A stretch of DNA of 64,000 nucleotides from NCBI RefSeq assembly GCF_001905655.1, contig NZ_JMHT01000027.1, positions 24,947 through 88,946 of the forward strand, given 5' to 3'. Origin of the DNA: Mycobacterium sp. ST-F2. Lineage in GTDB: Bacteria; Actinomycetota; Actinomycetes; Mycobacteriales; Mycobacteriaceae. Numbering within the stretch: position 1 is the stretch's first letter; each line of letters begins with the position of its first letter. Of the stretch, positions 54,042-62,258 are shown piece by piece. The translations under genes and the position numbers were made by a program. The notes under the pieces were generated by a model that was not told the origin of the DNA, ran no database searches, and saw nothing but the letters and a program-made list of their open reading frames with translations.

Positions 54042-54671
54042 TCTGCCTCGACGAGCGGCGCGCCTGCCCGCACCGCAGTGCAGCGCCGTGGCATCGAGCG
54101 CGTGCAGGCGATTCTCGATTCCGCCGAAGCGCTCCTCGCCCAAAAGGGTTACGCCGCAGCTACTCTCAAGGCGATCGGCGAGCATGCGGGAATCCCGACC
54201 GCATCGTTGTACCACTATTTCGCCGACCGCGGTCAGGTGGAGGCCGAGCTGGTGCGCCGCCACATTCCGGAGATCGACGAGCGCTTCACCGCTTCGTTGT
54301 ACGACAGCAACGTGCGGACATTGCGCGACGGCGTCGACGCCATGATCGACCCGCTGCTCGCCTACTTCCGCGACAATCCCGCATTCGTCCAACTGTGGTT
54401 CGCCGGCCGCAGTGCCACGCTCACCGAATTGGGTGGGCTGTTCGACGAATCGTGGGCAGACAAGCTGTGGCGCTTCCTCATCGAGCACAAGCTCATCAGC
54501 GCACCGACGCCGCAGTTCGTGGTTCACCTGATGTTCGAAGTAGGTGACCGACTCTTCGATGTGGCGTTCCAACGCTCCCCCAAGGGTGACGACGCCACCA
54601 TCGACGAGGGACGTCGCATGCTCACGGCGTACCTGACGACCTACGCCCCACCAGGTACCAGGTCTGCATGA
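54033..54671 (+). CDS. TetR family regulator (paralogue 1)
   Basis: A 212-residue regulator with the helix-turn-helix in residues 18-62: RVQAILDSAEALLAQKGYAA then GIPTASLYHYFADRGQVEAE. It is a close paralogue of the regulator at 59333, sharing VQRRG.ER, GYAAATLKA, AGIPTAS.YHYFADR and many C-terminal residues. GTG 54033 makes the two N-termini equal in length; GTG 54015 is also possible. It follows the DGAT gene and its last 50 bases overlap the opposing cyclase gene. Likely targets are the nearby CGATTTCGATTCG-type sites. Confidence 0.88.
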   Translation: MIESASTSGAPARTAVQRRGIERVQAILDSAEALLAQKGYAAATLKAIGEHAGIPTASLYHYFADRGQVEAELVRRHIPEIDERFTASLYDSNVRTLRDGVDAMIDPLLAYFRDNPAFVQLWFAGRSATLTELGGLFDESWADKLWRFLIEHKLISAPTPQFVVHLMFEVGDRLFDVAFQRSPKGDDATIDEGRRMLTAYLTTYAPPGTRSA

Positions 54672-55824
54672 CACCCTTGCCCTTGACCTCGACGGCTCCC
54701 CGCTCCTCCAGCGTAAATGTGTCCTTGAGCCGCTTATAGACGTTCTGCGGCACCTGAATTCGGCCTTCGACGTCGGTGGTCTCCATGCGCGCCGCGACGT
54801 TGACCGCGTCGCCCCACACGTCGTAGAAGAACTTCCGCGCGCCGACGACACCGGCCACCACCGGGCCCGCGGCCAGCCCGATCCGCAGCGGGACCGGCCG
54901 GCCGGCCGGGTCCGTCAACTCGGCGACGGCATCGACCATGTCGAGGGCCAGGTCGGCCAGCGCCTCGAGGTGGTCGGCCCGGGGCTCCGGAACCCCGCTC
55001 ACGATCATGTAGGAATCGCCACTGGTCTTGATCTTCTCCAAGCCATGACGGTCCACCAGGGTGTCCAGGCCGGTGTACAGGTTGTCGAGAAACCGGACCA
55101 ACTCGGTGGGCGTCATATCGCTTGCGCGCTGGGTGAATCCGGCGATGTCAGCGAACAACACGGAGGCGTCGCCGTACCGGTCGGCGACGACGTCGCGGTG
55201 CGGATCCTTCAAACGCTGTGCGATCTTCGCCGGGAGGATGTTGGCCAGCAGCGACTCGGACCGTTCGTATTCGGTGGCCAAAGCGGTTTCCGCACGGTCT
55301 ATTTCGCGCATCGCGTACCAGATGGTCGCAACCACAAGCACCCATGACGAGATCACCGAGATGAGGAATCCGACGGTCGTGACCCACTGCGGTTGCACCC
55401 CGGTGTCCATCGGCACGAGGTACTGCAGCGTGATGATGAGGCCCGCGCCTACCGCCGCCACCACCGATGCCACCACGATGTGCTCGATGCCGAGGACCAG
55501 CGCCACGAGCGAGGCGGCGACCAGGAAGTACAACTGCTGGCCGGACCCCCGTCCCACATAGGCGGTCACGAGAGTGGTCAGGAAGTACGCGATGGCGATG
55601 AAGGTCAGCGGCGCGATGAGCTCCCCGAACCGGTACAACCGGGGGATCACGAGGTAGACCGGGGCACACAGGACGGCGAGGGCGCCGATCCAGACACCCG
55701 CCTCACCGGCGAACATCGACAGCGTCCCGAGGAAGGTGGCGACGACGGAGCCGATCCTGGTGGCCACCGTGAGGACACGCCGGCGGCGCTCCAGACTCTC
55801 GGCGGACGCAGCGCTCGGCGACAT
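54622..55824 (-). CDS. class III adenylate/guanylate cyclase, membrane bound
   Basis: A 400-residue nucleotide cyclase. Six transmembrane helices occupy about residues 20-170, then a linker helix (RSESLLANILPAKIAQRLKD), then the catalytic domain. The complete catalytic set is visible: metal Asp in VLFADIAGFTQR, base-recognition Lys and second metal Asp in KIKTSGDSYMIVSG, and transition-state Asn/Arg in WGDAVNVAARMET. The Lys in KTSGD favours adenine, so cAMP is the likely product. ATG 55824 is preferred to 55866. No HAMP domain is evident. Divergent from the saccharopine-dehydrogenase-like gene. Confidence 0.92.
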   Translation of the reverse strand: MSPSAASAESLERRRRVLTVATRIGSVVATFLGTLSMFAGEAGVWIGALAVLCAPVYLVIPRLYRFGELIAPLTFIAIAYFLTTLVTAYVGRGSGQQLYFLVAASLVALVLGIEHIVVASVVAAVGAGLIITLQYLVPMDTGVQPQWVTTVGFLISVISSWVLVVATIWYAMREIDRAETALATEYERSESLLANILPAKIAQRLKDPHRDVVADRYGDASVLFADIAGFTQRASDMTPTELVRFLDNLYTGLDTLVDRHGLEKIKTSGDSYMIVSGVPEPRADHLEALADLALDMVDAVAELTDPAGRPVPLRIGLAAGPVVAGVVGARKFFYDVWGDAVNVAARMETTDVEGRIQVPQNVYKRLKDTFTLEERGAVEVKGKGVMQTWYLVGRRSSGTP

Positions 55825-55892
55825 GACCGGCAGCCTATCGCCGAAGACGCACGTCACACCGGGCATTGACAGTGCGTCAGCGTGAATCCTAG

Positions 55893-55916
55893 ACTCGATT
55901 TCGATTCGATATTGAG
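55893..55916. promoter_or_regulatory. candidate TetR site before the saccharopine-dehydrogenase-like gene
   Basis: An imperfect palindrome runs from ACTCGAT to ATTGAGT around CGATTTCGATTCG, between the divergent cyclase and dehydrogenase-like starts. The core CGATTTCGATTCG is repeated exactly at 59261-59273, in front of the amine oxidase gene. Confidence 0.6.
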
Positions 55917-55932
55917 TTCTGAGGAGAAGATC

Positions 55933-57186
55933 ATGGCCAACAACCGACGACGGGTCGTCTTCATCGGCGCGGCCGGTGAGATGTGTCGCCTAGCCATCGA
56001 ACGATTCGCCGTGGCCGCGGGCGACTGGGAGCTCGCGCTCTACGACATCCGTCCCGATCTGCTCGAGCCGCTGATCAAGAAGCTGCCGACCGGGCTTGCC
56101 ACCGCCGCCCGGTTGGATCTCTACGATCAGGACGGCCTACGCACCGCCATCGAAGGCGCCGCCCTCGTTGTGCTCGGCGCCGGTCCCTACAACCGCACCG
56201 CCGGTCCGGTGATGGAAGCCTGCCTGGCCGCCAAAGTTCCGTACCTCGATTTCGACGACGACATCGAAAGCACCTTGCACGCACTGACTCTCGACGACGC
56301 CGCCAAGGCGGCCGGGGTGCCGATGTACATCGGCTGCGGCGCCTCGCCCGGTATCACCAACGTCTTGGCTGCCGACGCCGCGGCCGAACTGGACTCCGTC
56401 GAGAACATCGACGTCTACTGGGTGGTGGGCGACGAACGCGGCTCGATCGGGCGCGCGGTACTCGACCACATGCTGCGCGTCGCCGCAGGTCCCTGCATGA
56501 CGTGGGAGAACGGCGGACCCGTCATGCACCAGTCCTGGTTGGAGACCCGCTGGACGGACCTGGGCGGCGGGCTCGGCCTGACGCTCGTGCACGAAACGGC
56601 CCATCCGGAACCGGTGACGCTGCCGCGGAAATACCCCGACGCCAAGAACATTCGCTGCTTCGGCGGCCTGGACCCGGCGCCCTACAACGGCCTGGTCCGG
56701 GGTGTCGGCCTGGCCGTACAGAAGGGCCAGATGCCCGTCGAGAAGGCCATCGACTTCATGGAATCCCTGCTCACCGGCGGGGTGGGCAGCATCAATGGCG
56801 GGCGCCACGGCCTTTCGGGAATGTGGGATCTGGTGCGCACCGGCGAGTCCACGCGCCTCGAACTGCTCACGTTCCTCGCCAAGGCGGCAGCGGGTCACAC
56901 GTTCCCGTACAAATCCGGACTGAAGGTGGAGGTGACAGGCCTCAAGGGCGGCATCCCCACGGTCGCCAGCCGTCGCACGCCGGTCGCCGGCCCCGGCACG
57001 TATCTGTTCACCGACATGGCGGCGGCGACGGGCACCGCGTGCGCGGCGTTCATGGTGGTGGCGCTCGAATCGGGCAGCCGCGCCGGGGTTTTCACCCCCG
57101 AAGAATGGGCCGAACCGGCGCAGTTCTACTCCGCGTTGGAGCGGGTCGGCACCCCGAAGACCGAGCTTCCCGTCGGCGCGCACTAG
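55933..57186 (+). CDS. saccharopine dehydrogenase-like oxidoreductase
   Basis: A 417-residue protein with an N-terminal Rossmann domain of the saccharopine dehydrogenase NADP-binding family: RVVFIGAAGEMCRLAIERFA at residues 7-26, ALYDIRP near 37, LVVLGAGPYNRTAGPVMEAC near 79-98. A catalytic-like central part contains MYIGCGASPGITNVLAADAA. GAGGAGAAG precedes ATG 55933. A membrane-protein gene follows after 11 bases, indicating an operon. The family also holds trans-acting enoyl reductases and carboxynorspermidine synthases, so the name does not prove lysine metabolism. A TetR-type site precedes it. Confidence 0.86.
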   Translation: MANNRRRVVFIGAAGEMCRLAIERFAVAAGDWELALYDIRPDLLEPLIKKLPTGLATAARLDLYDQDGLRTAIEGAALVVLGAGPYNRTAGPVMEACLAAKVPYLDFDDDIESTLHALTLDDAAKAAGVPMYIGCGASPGITNVLAADAAAELDSVENIDVYWVVGDERGSIGRAVLDHMLRVAAGPCMTWENGGPVMHQSWLETRWTDLGGGLGLTLVHETAHPEPVTLPRKYPDAKNIRCFGGLDPAPYNGLVRGVGLAVQKGQMPVEKAIDFMESLLTGGVGSINGGRHGLSGMWDLVRTGESTRLELLTFLAKAAAGHTFPYKSGLKVEVTGLKGGIPTVASRRTPVAGPGTYLFTDMAAATGTACAAFMVVALESGSRAGVFTPEEWAEPAQFYSALERVGTPKTELPVGAH

Positions 57187-57197
57187 AGGGGCTGGTC

Positions 57198-57878
57198 ATG
57201 GATCTGAAGACCGCGTTGTACGCGCTCGCCGATATCTTCATGATCGTCGCCGGATTCACCTACGGCTTCAAGTTCATTCGGAACTACCAGAACTACCTGC
57301 TGGGCCTGGAGTGGATCATCGTCGCGTCGTCGGGCACCAACTTCCTGGTGTACGGACTGATCGGCGCCGATGAATCAAGCCCGATGTTCCACGCGGCGTT
57401 CTTCCTCGACGCCTTCTCCCGGTCGATCGGTATCACCGTGATTCTCGTGCTCGGCCTGATGAAGGTCACGCACGGATACAAGCCGTCGATCGCCGTCGAC
57501 ATCGGCGTCTTCGGGCTCGCCATCGTCGGCGGATTGGTGATGTCGTTCTTCGCCGAAGATCTCGGCGTGGCCGGGGCCATCTTCTACGTGGTGATGAATG
57601 CCCTGACGACGCTGTTCCTCTTCTACTTCGCGTGGCGGCTGTGGCGGATCGACGCACAGGGTAACGCGATAGCCGTTGCGGCCGTGACGATTGCGGCGGC
57701 CACCATCGCCGGAATCTACGACTTCTACCGCATCCCCGGCGACGACCAGCACCACACCATCTTCTACATCCTGGCGCTGACCACCTGGGCGGCTCAGATG
57801 ACCGTGTACTACTACGGCTACCGCGCTCTGGACCGCCACACCGCGCGCACGCCTGTCGAAAAGGCACTTGTCGCATAG
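57198..57878 (+). CDS. hypothetical integral membrane protein, co-transcribed with the dehydrogenase-like gene
   Basis: A 226-residue protein with six to seven predicted helices (about residues 5-25, 33-55, 68-93, 101-120, 127-148, 158-178, 190-210). No recognised domain. Notable sequence includes an FMIVAGFTYGFKFIRNYQNY N-terminal region and a polar loop YDFYRIPGDDQHHT near 179-192 that could bind a metal. It starts 11 bases after the dehydrogenase-like stop and is closed by a strong terminator. Its pairing suggests a membrane partner or transporter for that pathway; not established. Confidence 0.8.
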   Translation: MDLKTALYALADIFMIVAGFTYGFKFIRNYQNYLLGLEWIIVASSGTNFLVYGLIGADESSPMFHAAFFLDAFSRSIGITVILVLGLMKVTHGYKPSIAVDIGVFGLAIVGGLVMSFFAEDLGVAGAIFYVVMNALTTLFLFYFAWRLWRIDAQGNAIAVAAVTIAAATIAGIYDFYRIPGDDQHHTIFYILALTTWAAQMTVYYYGYRALDRHTARTPVEKALVA

Positions 57879-57889
57879 CTTTTCCACAA

Positions 57890-57925
57890 AGAACGGCCCG
57901 CGGGTTCGCACCCGCGGGCCGTTCT
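57890..57925. terminator. strong hairpin terminator between converging genes
   Basis: A perfect 16-bp stem AGAACGGCCCGCGGGT (57890-57905) with its complement (57910-57925) and a TCGC tetraloop, then CTTGT. It separates the membrane-protein gene from the converging amine oxidase gene and should work from both sides. Confidence 0.88.
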
Positions 57926-57932
57926 CTTGTCG

Positions 57933-59234
57933 TCAGTATGTGCCGTCGGCGAGTCCGGTGTCGATGGCGCGCGCCGCATGCGCACCGGTGTCCATGGCCC
58001 CTTCGATGGCGCCGGCCTCAACCCCGGCGATGTCACTGCCGGCGAAGTGGATTCGCCCATTCGCCTCGCGCAGCTGCGCGGCACCGCCCGTGAAATGTCC
58101 GGGACGGTGCAGCATGAACCCGCCCTTGGAGAATTCGTCGGTAACCCAGTCGTGGCAGGCGGTTTCGACGACCTCGATGTCAGGGATGAAGTCCCGCAGC
58201 GCCTGTTGCACCGCAGCCGGGTCGGTGGCATCGATGGCCGCACCGGTGGAGCACAGACACATGATGAAGGTGTCTCCGTCGGCGTGGTACTCCACGCGCG
58301 CGGCATTGATGGGGTTCTGGCCGAGCGGCGCGACGGCCTGGAACGGCTCGAGTTCACCCTTGGCCCGCACCCAGATCTTTGAACCCACGATGGGGTTCTT
58401 CTCCTCGATCATCCGGCGTGACGCAGCCGGGACCTCGGGGCTGATGGCGATGTCCCCCAACGTGTTCAGCGGCAGAGCGACCACGACGGCGCGCGCCCGA
58501 ATCTGCTCGCCATCCCGAGTGGTCACGGTGACGCCTGCGCCGTCGTCCTCGACTGCGGCGACCGGAGTACAGAGCCGTACCTCCGCCTTCGACTCGGCCA
58601 TGATGGCGTCGAGCAGCCGCTTGGTGCCGCCCTCGATAGGCCAGGTGCCGGCGGTCTCGAAGAACGCCGCCCAACTGCCGAAGTAGGTTGCCACGCACGA
58701 AAGGAACTGGGCGACACCGTGATCCTCGTAGGCGGTCACCAGACCCGCCATCGCACCATCGAGCAGGTCATGCTCGTACGGCGGCAGATTCAGTGCGTTG
58801 AGCCGGTCGGCGATGGTTTCCTTCTCGACGGCGCTGGTATCGACGAGGCCGGACGCGAACGGCTGCGGGAACACCGCGCGGGCATCGGCGAAGAACTGAT
58901 TCATCAGCGGCTCGAGAGCCGCGCCGTACTCCTCGGGTGACGCGGAATGCGTTGCGCCCTGCGCGATCCAGTACACGGTGGTGGGCATCGTGGGAATCTG
59001 CAAGGGAATACCGTGGCGCTGCAGTTCCTGCCACATGTTGGGCTGCGTCCAGTGCACGTACGTGCCGCCGTATTCGAGTTGGCGCCCCAGCCCGGAGCCG
59101 GTCCAGGTGCGACCACCGACGCGGTCGCGCGCCTCGATCAGCACCACCGAGTGCCCTTTGACACTCAGATCGCGTGCCGCGATGACACCGGCGAAACCGC
59201 CGCCGATCACCGCGACGTCGTATTCGTTGGTCAT
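57933..59234 (-). CDS. flavin monoamine oxidase family protein
   Basis: A 433-residue FAD amine oxidase. The ADP-binding motif is VAVIGGGFAGVIAARDL (residues 8-24) with VLIEARDRVGGRTWT. GGTYVHWTQP is near 55-64, the substrate-domain AMAGLVTAYEDHG near 161, and the C-terminal FAD motif is GRIHFAGSDIAGVEAGAIEG. It would oxidise an amine to an aldehyde or imine, giving H2O2. No signal peptide. Divergent from a TetR gene across a site shared with the dehydrogenase-like operon, so both may belong to one amine pathway. Confidence 0.9.
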   Translation of the reverse strand: MTNEYDVAVIGGGFAGVIAARDLSVKGHSVVLIEARDRVGGRTWTGSGLGRQLEYGGTYVHWTQPNMWQELQRHGIPLQIPTMPTTVYWIAQGATHSASPEEYGAALEPLMNQFFADARAVFPQPFASGLVDTSAVEKETIADRLNALNLPPYEHDLLDGAMAGLVTAYEDHGVAQFLSCVATYFGSWAAFFETAGTWPIEGGTKRLLDAIMAESKAEVRLCTPVAAVEDDGAGVTVTTRDGEQIRARAVVVALPLNTLGDIAISPEVPAASRRMIEEKNPIVGSKIWVRAKGELEPFQAVAPLGQNPINAARVEYHADGDTFIMCLCSTGAAIDATDPAAVQQALRDFIPDIEVVETACHDWVTDEFSKGGFMLHRPGHFTGGAAQLREANGRIHFAGSDIAGVEAGAIEGAMDTGAHAARAIDTGLADGTY

Positions 59235-59257
59235 GGGTTCCTCACTTCCGAAGTCAA

Positions 59258-59284
59258 AACCGATTTCGATTCGGATTCGAGTTT
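59258..59284. promoter_or_regulatory. candidate TetR site between amine oxidase and TetR genes
   Basis: The segment contains CGATTTCGATTCG (59261-59273) followed by GATTCGAGTTT, forming an imperfect palindrome with AAACCGATTT. The 13-base core equals that at 55896-55908. It lies 24 bases before the amine oxidase start. Confidence 0.6.
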
Positions 59285-59332
59285 AGGTAGCACTCGGAGG
59301 CGCGTCAATGAAAGTGGCTAAGCTCTCGAGCA

Positions 59333-59983
59333 ATGCCCGCTATTCCGCCTTCAAGCGCCGGACGGTCCCGCCCGGCGGCCGTCCAACGCCGCGGCGTCGA
59401 ACGGACTCAGGCGCTCCTCGACGCGGCCGAAACGCTGCTGAGCGAGCAGGGCTACGCGGCCGCCACGCTCAAGGCCGTCGGCGAACTGGCCGGCATCCCG
59501 ACAGCGTCGGTCTACCACTACTTCGCCGACCGTCATCAGCTCGAAGCCGAACTCGTGCAACGGCATATCGCCGAGATCGACGACATCCTGACGGCCGCGC
59601 TCGAGCGCAGCCGTGCCCGCACGCTACGCGGCGCCATCAACGTCCTGATCGACACCATGGTCGATTACTTCCGTGAGCACCGCAGCCTGATCGCGCTGTG
59701 GTTCGTCGAACGCACGACACTCGTCGGCGAGTCCGCCCGCACCGCCGACGAAACCTGGGCCGAACAGTTCTGGCGGCACCTCATCGACCGCGAGCTGCTG
59801 CATCCGGAGACGCCAGTCCTGGTCGTGCTGCTGACGTTCGAAGCCGGCAACCGGCTCCTGGACGTCGCCTTCCGGCAGTCGCCGACGGGCGACGAGGCCG
59901 TCATCGACGAGCTGCGGCGGATGAGTACGGCGTACCTGGAGACCTACGGAGTCACGCCGACGCAGCCACGATCGCGTCGCTGA
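59333..59983 (+). CDS. TetR family regulator (paralogue 2)
   Basis: A 216-residue regulator, paralogous to the one at 54033 over the whole length. The helix-turn-helix is in RTQALLDAAETLLSEQGYAA then GIPTASVYHYFADRHQLEAE. The C-terminal halves share DV.F..SP.GD.A.IDE.RRM..AYL.TY. It is divergent from the amine oxidase gene. The last 32 bases overlap the opposing TetR gene. It probably binds the CGATTTCGATTCG-type sites. Confidence 0.9.
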   Translation: MPAIPPSSAGRSRPAAVQRRGVERTQALLDAAETLLSEQGYAAATLKAVGELAGIPTASVYHYFADRHQLEAELVQRHIAEIDDILTAALERSRARTLRGAINVLIDTMVDYFREHRSLIALWFVERTTLVGESARTADETWAEQFWRHLIDRELLHPETPVLVVLLTFEAGNRLLDVAFRQSPTGDEAVIDELRRMSTAYLETYGVTPTQPRSRR

Positions 59984-60578
59984 GCATCCGCGCGCACAGC
60001 GCGATGTAGTCCGCGCGGGAAATGACGACGTCCCCGGCGGCGAGGGCGACCGCGGCGTCCACCTGCCCGCCGACGAGCACCCGGGTCGCCATGGCCAGGC
60101 GGCCGGTCGTGCGTTCGTCCATCGGGCCGACGACGGCGGCGACCTGTTCGGTCACGAAAGCGACGTACTGGTCGGTCGCGACCCTCTTGCGCTCGGCGAC
60201 GGCTGCGACGCCGGCCGATTCGGCGTACAAGCGCGCCCTTGGCGCGTCGCTGATGATGATGTCGTAGAACACAGCCAGCGCGGCTTCGGCCCGCTCGGCG
60301 ATGTCGGGCCCGCAGGCGTCGACGGCCGCCACCGTCTGCGTGAAGACATCACGCATCACGTCGTCGAACAGGGCGGCGAGCAGCTCGTCACGGTTCGCGA
60401 AATGTTCGTAGAAGTAGCGCTGACTGAGCCGCGCCCGGCGGCAGACGGTGTTCATCCGCAATCCGGCGACGCCGACCTCCGCGACCTCGTCCAGGCCCGC
60501 CGCGATCAGGCGCCTGCGGCGTTCGAGTACGCGCTGATCGGCGTTCACACCGCGGAAAGGGCGCGTCACGGTCGTCAT
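59952..60578 (-). CDS. TetR family transcriptional regulator
   Basis: A 208-residue regulator unrelated in detail to its neighbours. The helix-turn-helix covers residues 18-62: RRRLIAAGLDEVAEVGVAGL then RRARLSQRYFYEHFANRDEL. The C-terminal domain has FYDIIISDAPRARLYAESAG. ATG 60578 is preferred to the longer frame. It is divergent from the GXWXG-ADH fusion gene, and three alternating TGTTCC half-sites fill the promoter between them, so it likely represses that gene. Confidence 0.88.
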   Translation of the reverse strand: MTTVTRPFRGVNADQRVLERRRRLIAAGLDEVAEVGVAGLRMNTVCRRARLSQRYFYEHFANRDELLAALFDDVMRDVFTQTVAAVDACGPDIAERAEAALAVFYDIIISDAPRARLYAESAGVAAVAERKRVATDQYVAFVTEQVAAVVGPMDERTTGRLAMATRVLVGGQVDAAVALAAGDVVISRADYIALCARMLSDAIVAASA

Positions 60579-60587
60579 ATCCCAATC

Positions 60588-60622
60588 TTGACACAGTCCT
60601 GTTCCAGGAACACTATTGTTCC
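60588..60622 (+). promoter_or_regulatory. promoter with embedded TetR operator before the ADH fusion gene
   Basis: A -35 TTGACA (60588-60593), 17-bp spacer and -10-like CACTAT (60611-60616) point to the fusion gene. Within and after the spacer are three half-sites: TGTTCC-A-GGAACA (60600-60612, perfect palindrome) and a further TGTTCC (60617-60622). Repressor bound here would cover the promoter. Confidence 0.6.
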
Positions 60623-60674
60623 TACTTCGGCCCGATCCCCGGCCACAACCCACAGCCCCACAGAAAGGCCGCCG

Positions 60675-62252
60675 ATGAACCTCACCGACCGATTCCAGGA
60701 TCTGATCGACCGCGGCGTCGCCCCGACGCTCGACCAGCTCGACGCGCTGTACGACGACGCGTCCGCCGTCGGGGTCGACGATGTGCTCGGCGAATGGGCG
60801 GGCGGCGTGTTCGGTCTGGGCCACCCCGCCGAAGCGCAGCTGGAGGCCATCAAATGGGCCGGCAAGTCCTTCGGTGCCGCCGACGACGTCGCGCCGATCG
60901 TCTGCTTCGACGATGCGGGTCGCCGCTTCGTGAACCCGATCTTCGGCGGCGCGAGCCTTCGGCTGAAGGACTACCGCGGCAGCGCGACCGCCACGATGAC
61001 CTACCACGACCTGCCCATGGCGGATCACTTCCGGAAGATCTCCGACACCATCCTCATCGGCGCGATGGAAGCGCCGGGGCAGAGCCGCGCCGGCTACTTC
61101 TATCTGACCCGGATGGACACCTCGGGGCGACCGCGCGATCCCGAGTTCGTCTCATGCGAACCGCCGCGCACGGCCGCCGCCGCTGTCCTGCGGGCACCGG
61201 GCCAACCATTCGAGGTCACCCAGGTCGAGCTCGAAAGTCCGCGCGCCAACGAGGTTCTCGTGCGCATCGAGGCCGTCGGCATCTGCCACAGCGACCTCGT
61301 GATCGCGGGAATGGCTCAGCCCCAACAACTTCCGATGGTCCTGGGCCATGAAGGTGCCGGCGTCATCGAAGCCGTCGGAGCGGAGGTGACGGATCTCCAG
61401 CCCGGCGATCACGTCGTGCTCAGCTACGCGTGGTGTGGGGAGTGCACCAACTGCAAGCGCGACCGGATGGCGTACTGCTCACGGTCCAACATGCTCAATC
61501 TCACCGGCGCCCGGCTCGACGGGAGCGGCGGCATGCGGATCGGGACCACGCCGGTGCATGCCCGCTTCTGTGGCCAATCCTCTTTCGCCACATACGCTCT
61601 CGCTGTCGCTCACACCGTGGTACGGGTGCCGAAGGACGTGCCGTTCGACGTACTCGCACCCCTGGGCTGCGGCGTCCAGACCGGCGCGGGCACGGTACTG
61701 AACGCGCTGCGCCCCGAGCCCGGTTCGTCGATCGCGGTGTTCGCCGCGGGCTCCGTGGGGCTGTCGGCCATCATGGCCGCCAAAGTCGCGGGCTGCGAAC
61801 GGATCATCGCCGTGGACCCCAAACCGCAGCGACGTGAGCTTGCAGTGGCCTTGGGCGCCACCGACGCCGTCGACCCCGCCTACGCCACAAGCGCCACCCG
61901 GCCTGGCGTCGACTACGCCGTCGACTGCATAGGCAAGCCCGAATCCGCGCGCGCCGCCATCGCCAGCCTGGCGTCGCCCGGTGTGTGCGCCGTCGTCGGC
62001 CTGCAGGGCCTCAGCACGCCGATCCAGGTCGACCTCGCGAAGCTCGTCGGCAAGGGCCAGACGCTCTGCGGGGTCGTCGAAGGCCAGGCGGTGCCGCGCC
62101 GCTTCATCCCGACGCTCATCGACCTGTACCGCAGCGGTGCGCTACCCGTCGACCGCTTGATCACCACGTTCGGCCTCGACGAGATCAACGACGCCATCGC
62201 GGCGACCCAACGCGGGGATGTGGTCAAAGCCGTGCTGCTGCCAGGCCGGTAG
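60675..62252 (+). CDS. GXWXG/DUF4334 domain fused to a zinc-dependent alcohol dehydrogenase
   Basis: A 525-residue fusion. Residues 1-160 form a GXWXG plus DUF4334 unit (GEWAGGVFG at 39-47, FVNPIFGGASLRL near 94, GYFYLTRMD near 141), usually a separate protein. Residues 165-525 are a medium-chain Zn alcohol dehydrogenase: catalytic-zinc sites GICHSDL and LGHEGAGVIEAVG, the structural zinc cluster CGECTNC...C, and NAD-binding AVFAAGSVGLSAIMAAKVAG. Resembles benzyl/aryl-alcohol dehydrogenases. ATG 60675 has AAAGG upstream. The two parts are read in one frame with no stop between. Regulated by the divergent TetR, probably via TGTTCC sites. Confidence 0.87.
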   Translation: MNLTDRFQDLIDRGVAPTLDQLDALYDDASAVGVDDVLGEWAGGVFGLGHPAEAQLEAIKWAGKSFGAADDVAPIVCFDDAGRRFVNPIFGGASLRLKDYRGSATATMTYHDLPMADHFRKISDTILIGAMEAPGQSRAGYFYLTRMDTSGRPRDPEFVSCEPPRTAAAAVLRAPGQPFEVTQVELESPRANEVLVRIEAVGICHSDLVIAGMAQPQQLPMVLGHEGAGVIEAVGAEVTDLQPGDHVVLSYAWCGECTNCKRDRMAYCSRSNMLNLTGARLDGSGGMRIGTTPVHARFCGQSSFATYALAVAHTVVRVPKDVPFDVLAPLGCGVQTGAGTVLNALRPEPGSSIAVFAAGSVGLSAIMAAKVAGCERIIAVDPKPQRRELAVALGATDAVDPAYATSATRPGVDYAVDCIGKPESARAAIASLASPGVCAVVGLQGLSTPIQVDLAKLVGKGQTLCGVVEGQAVPRRFIPTLIDLYRSGALPVDRLITTFGLDEINDAIAATQRGDVVKAVLLPGR

Positions 62253-62258
62253 CTGCGG

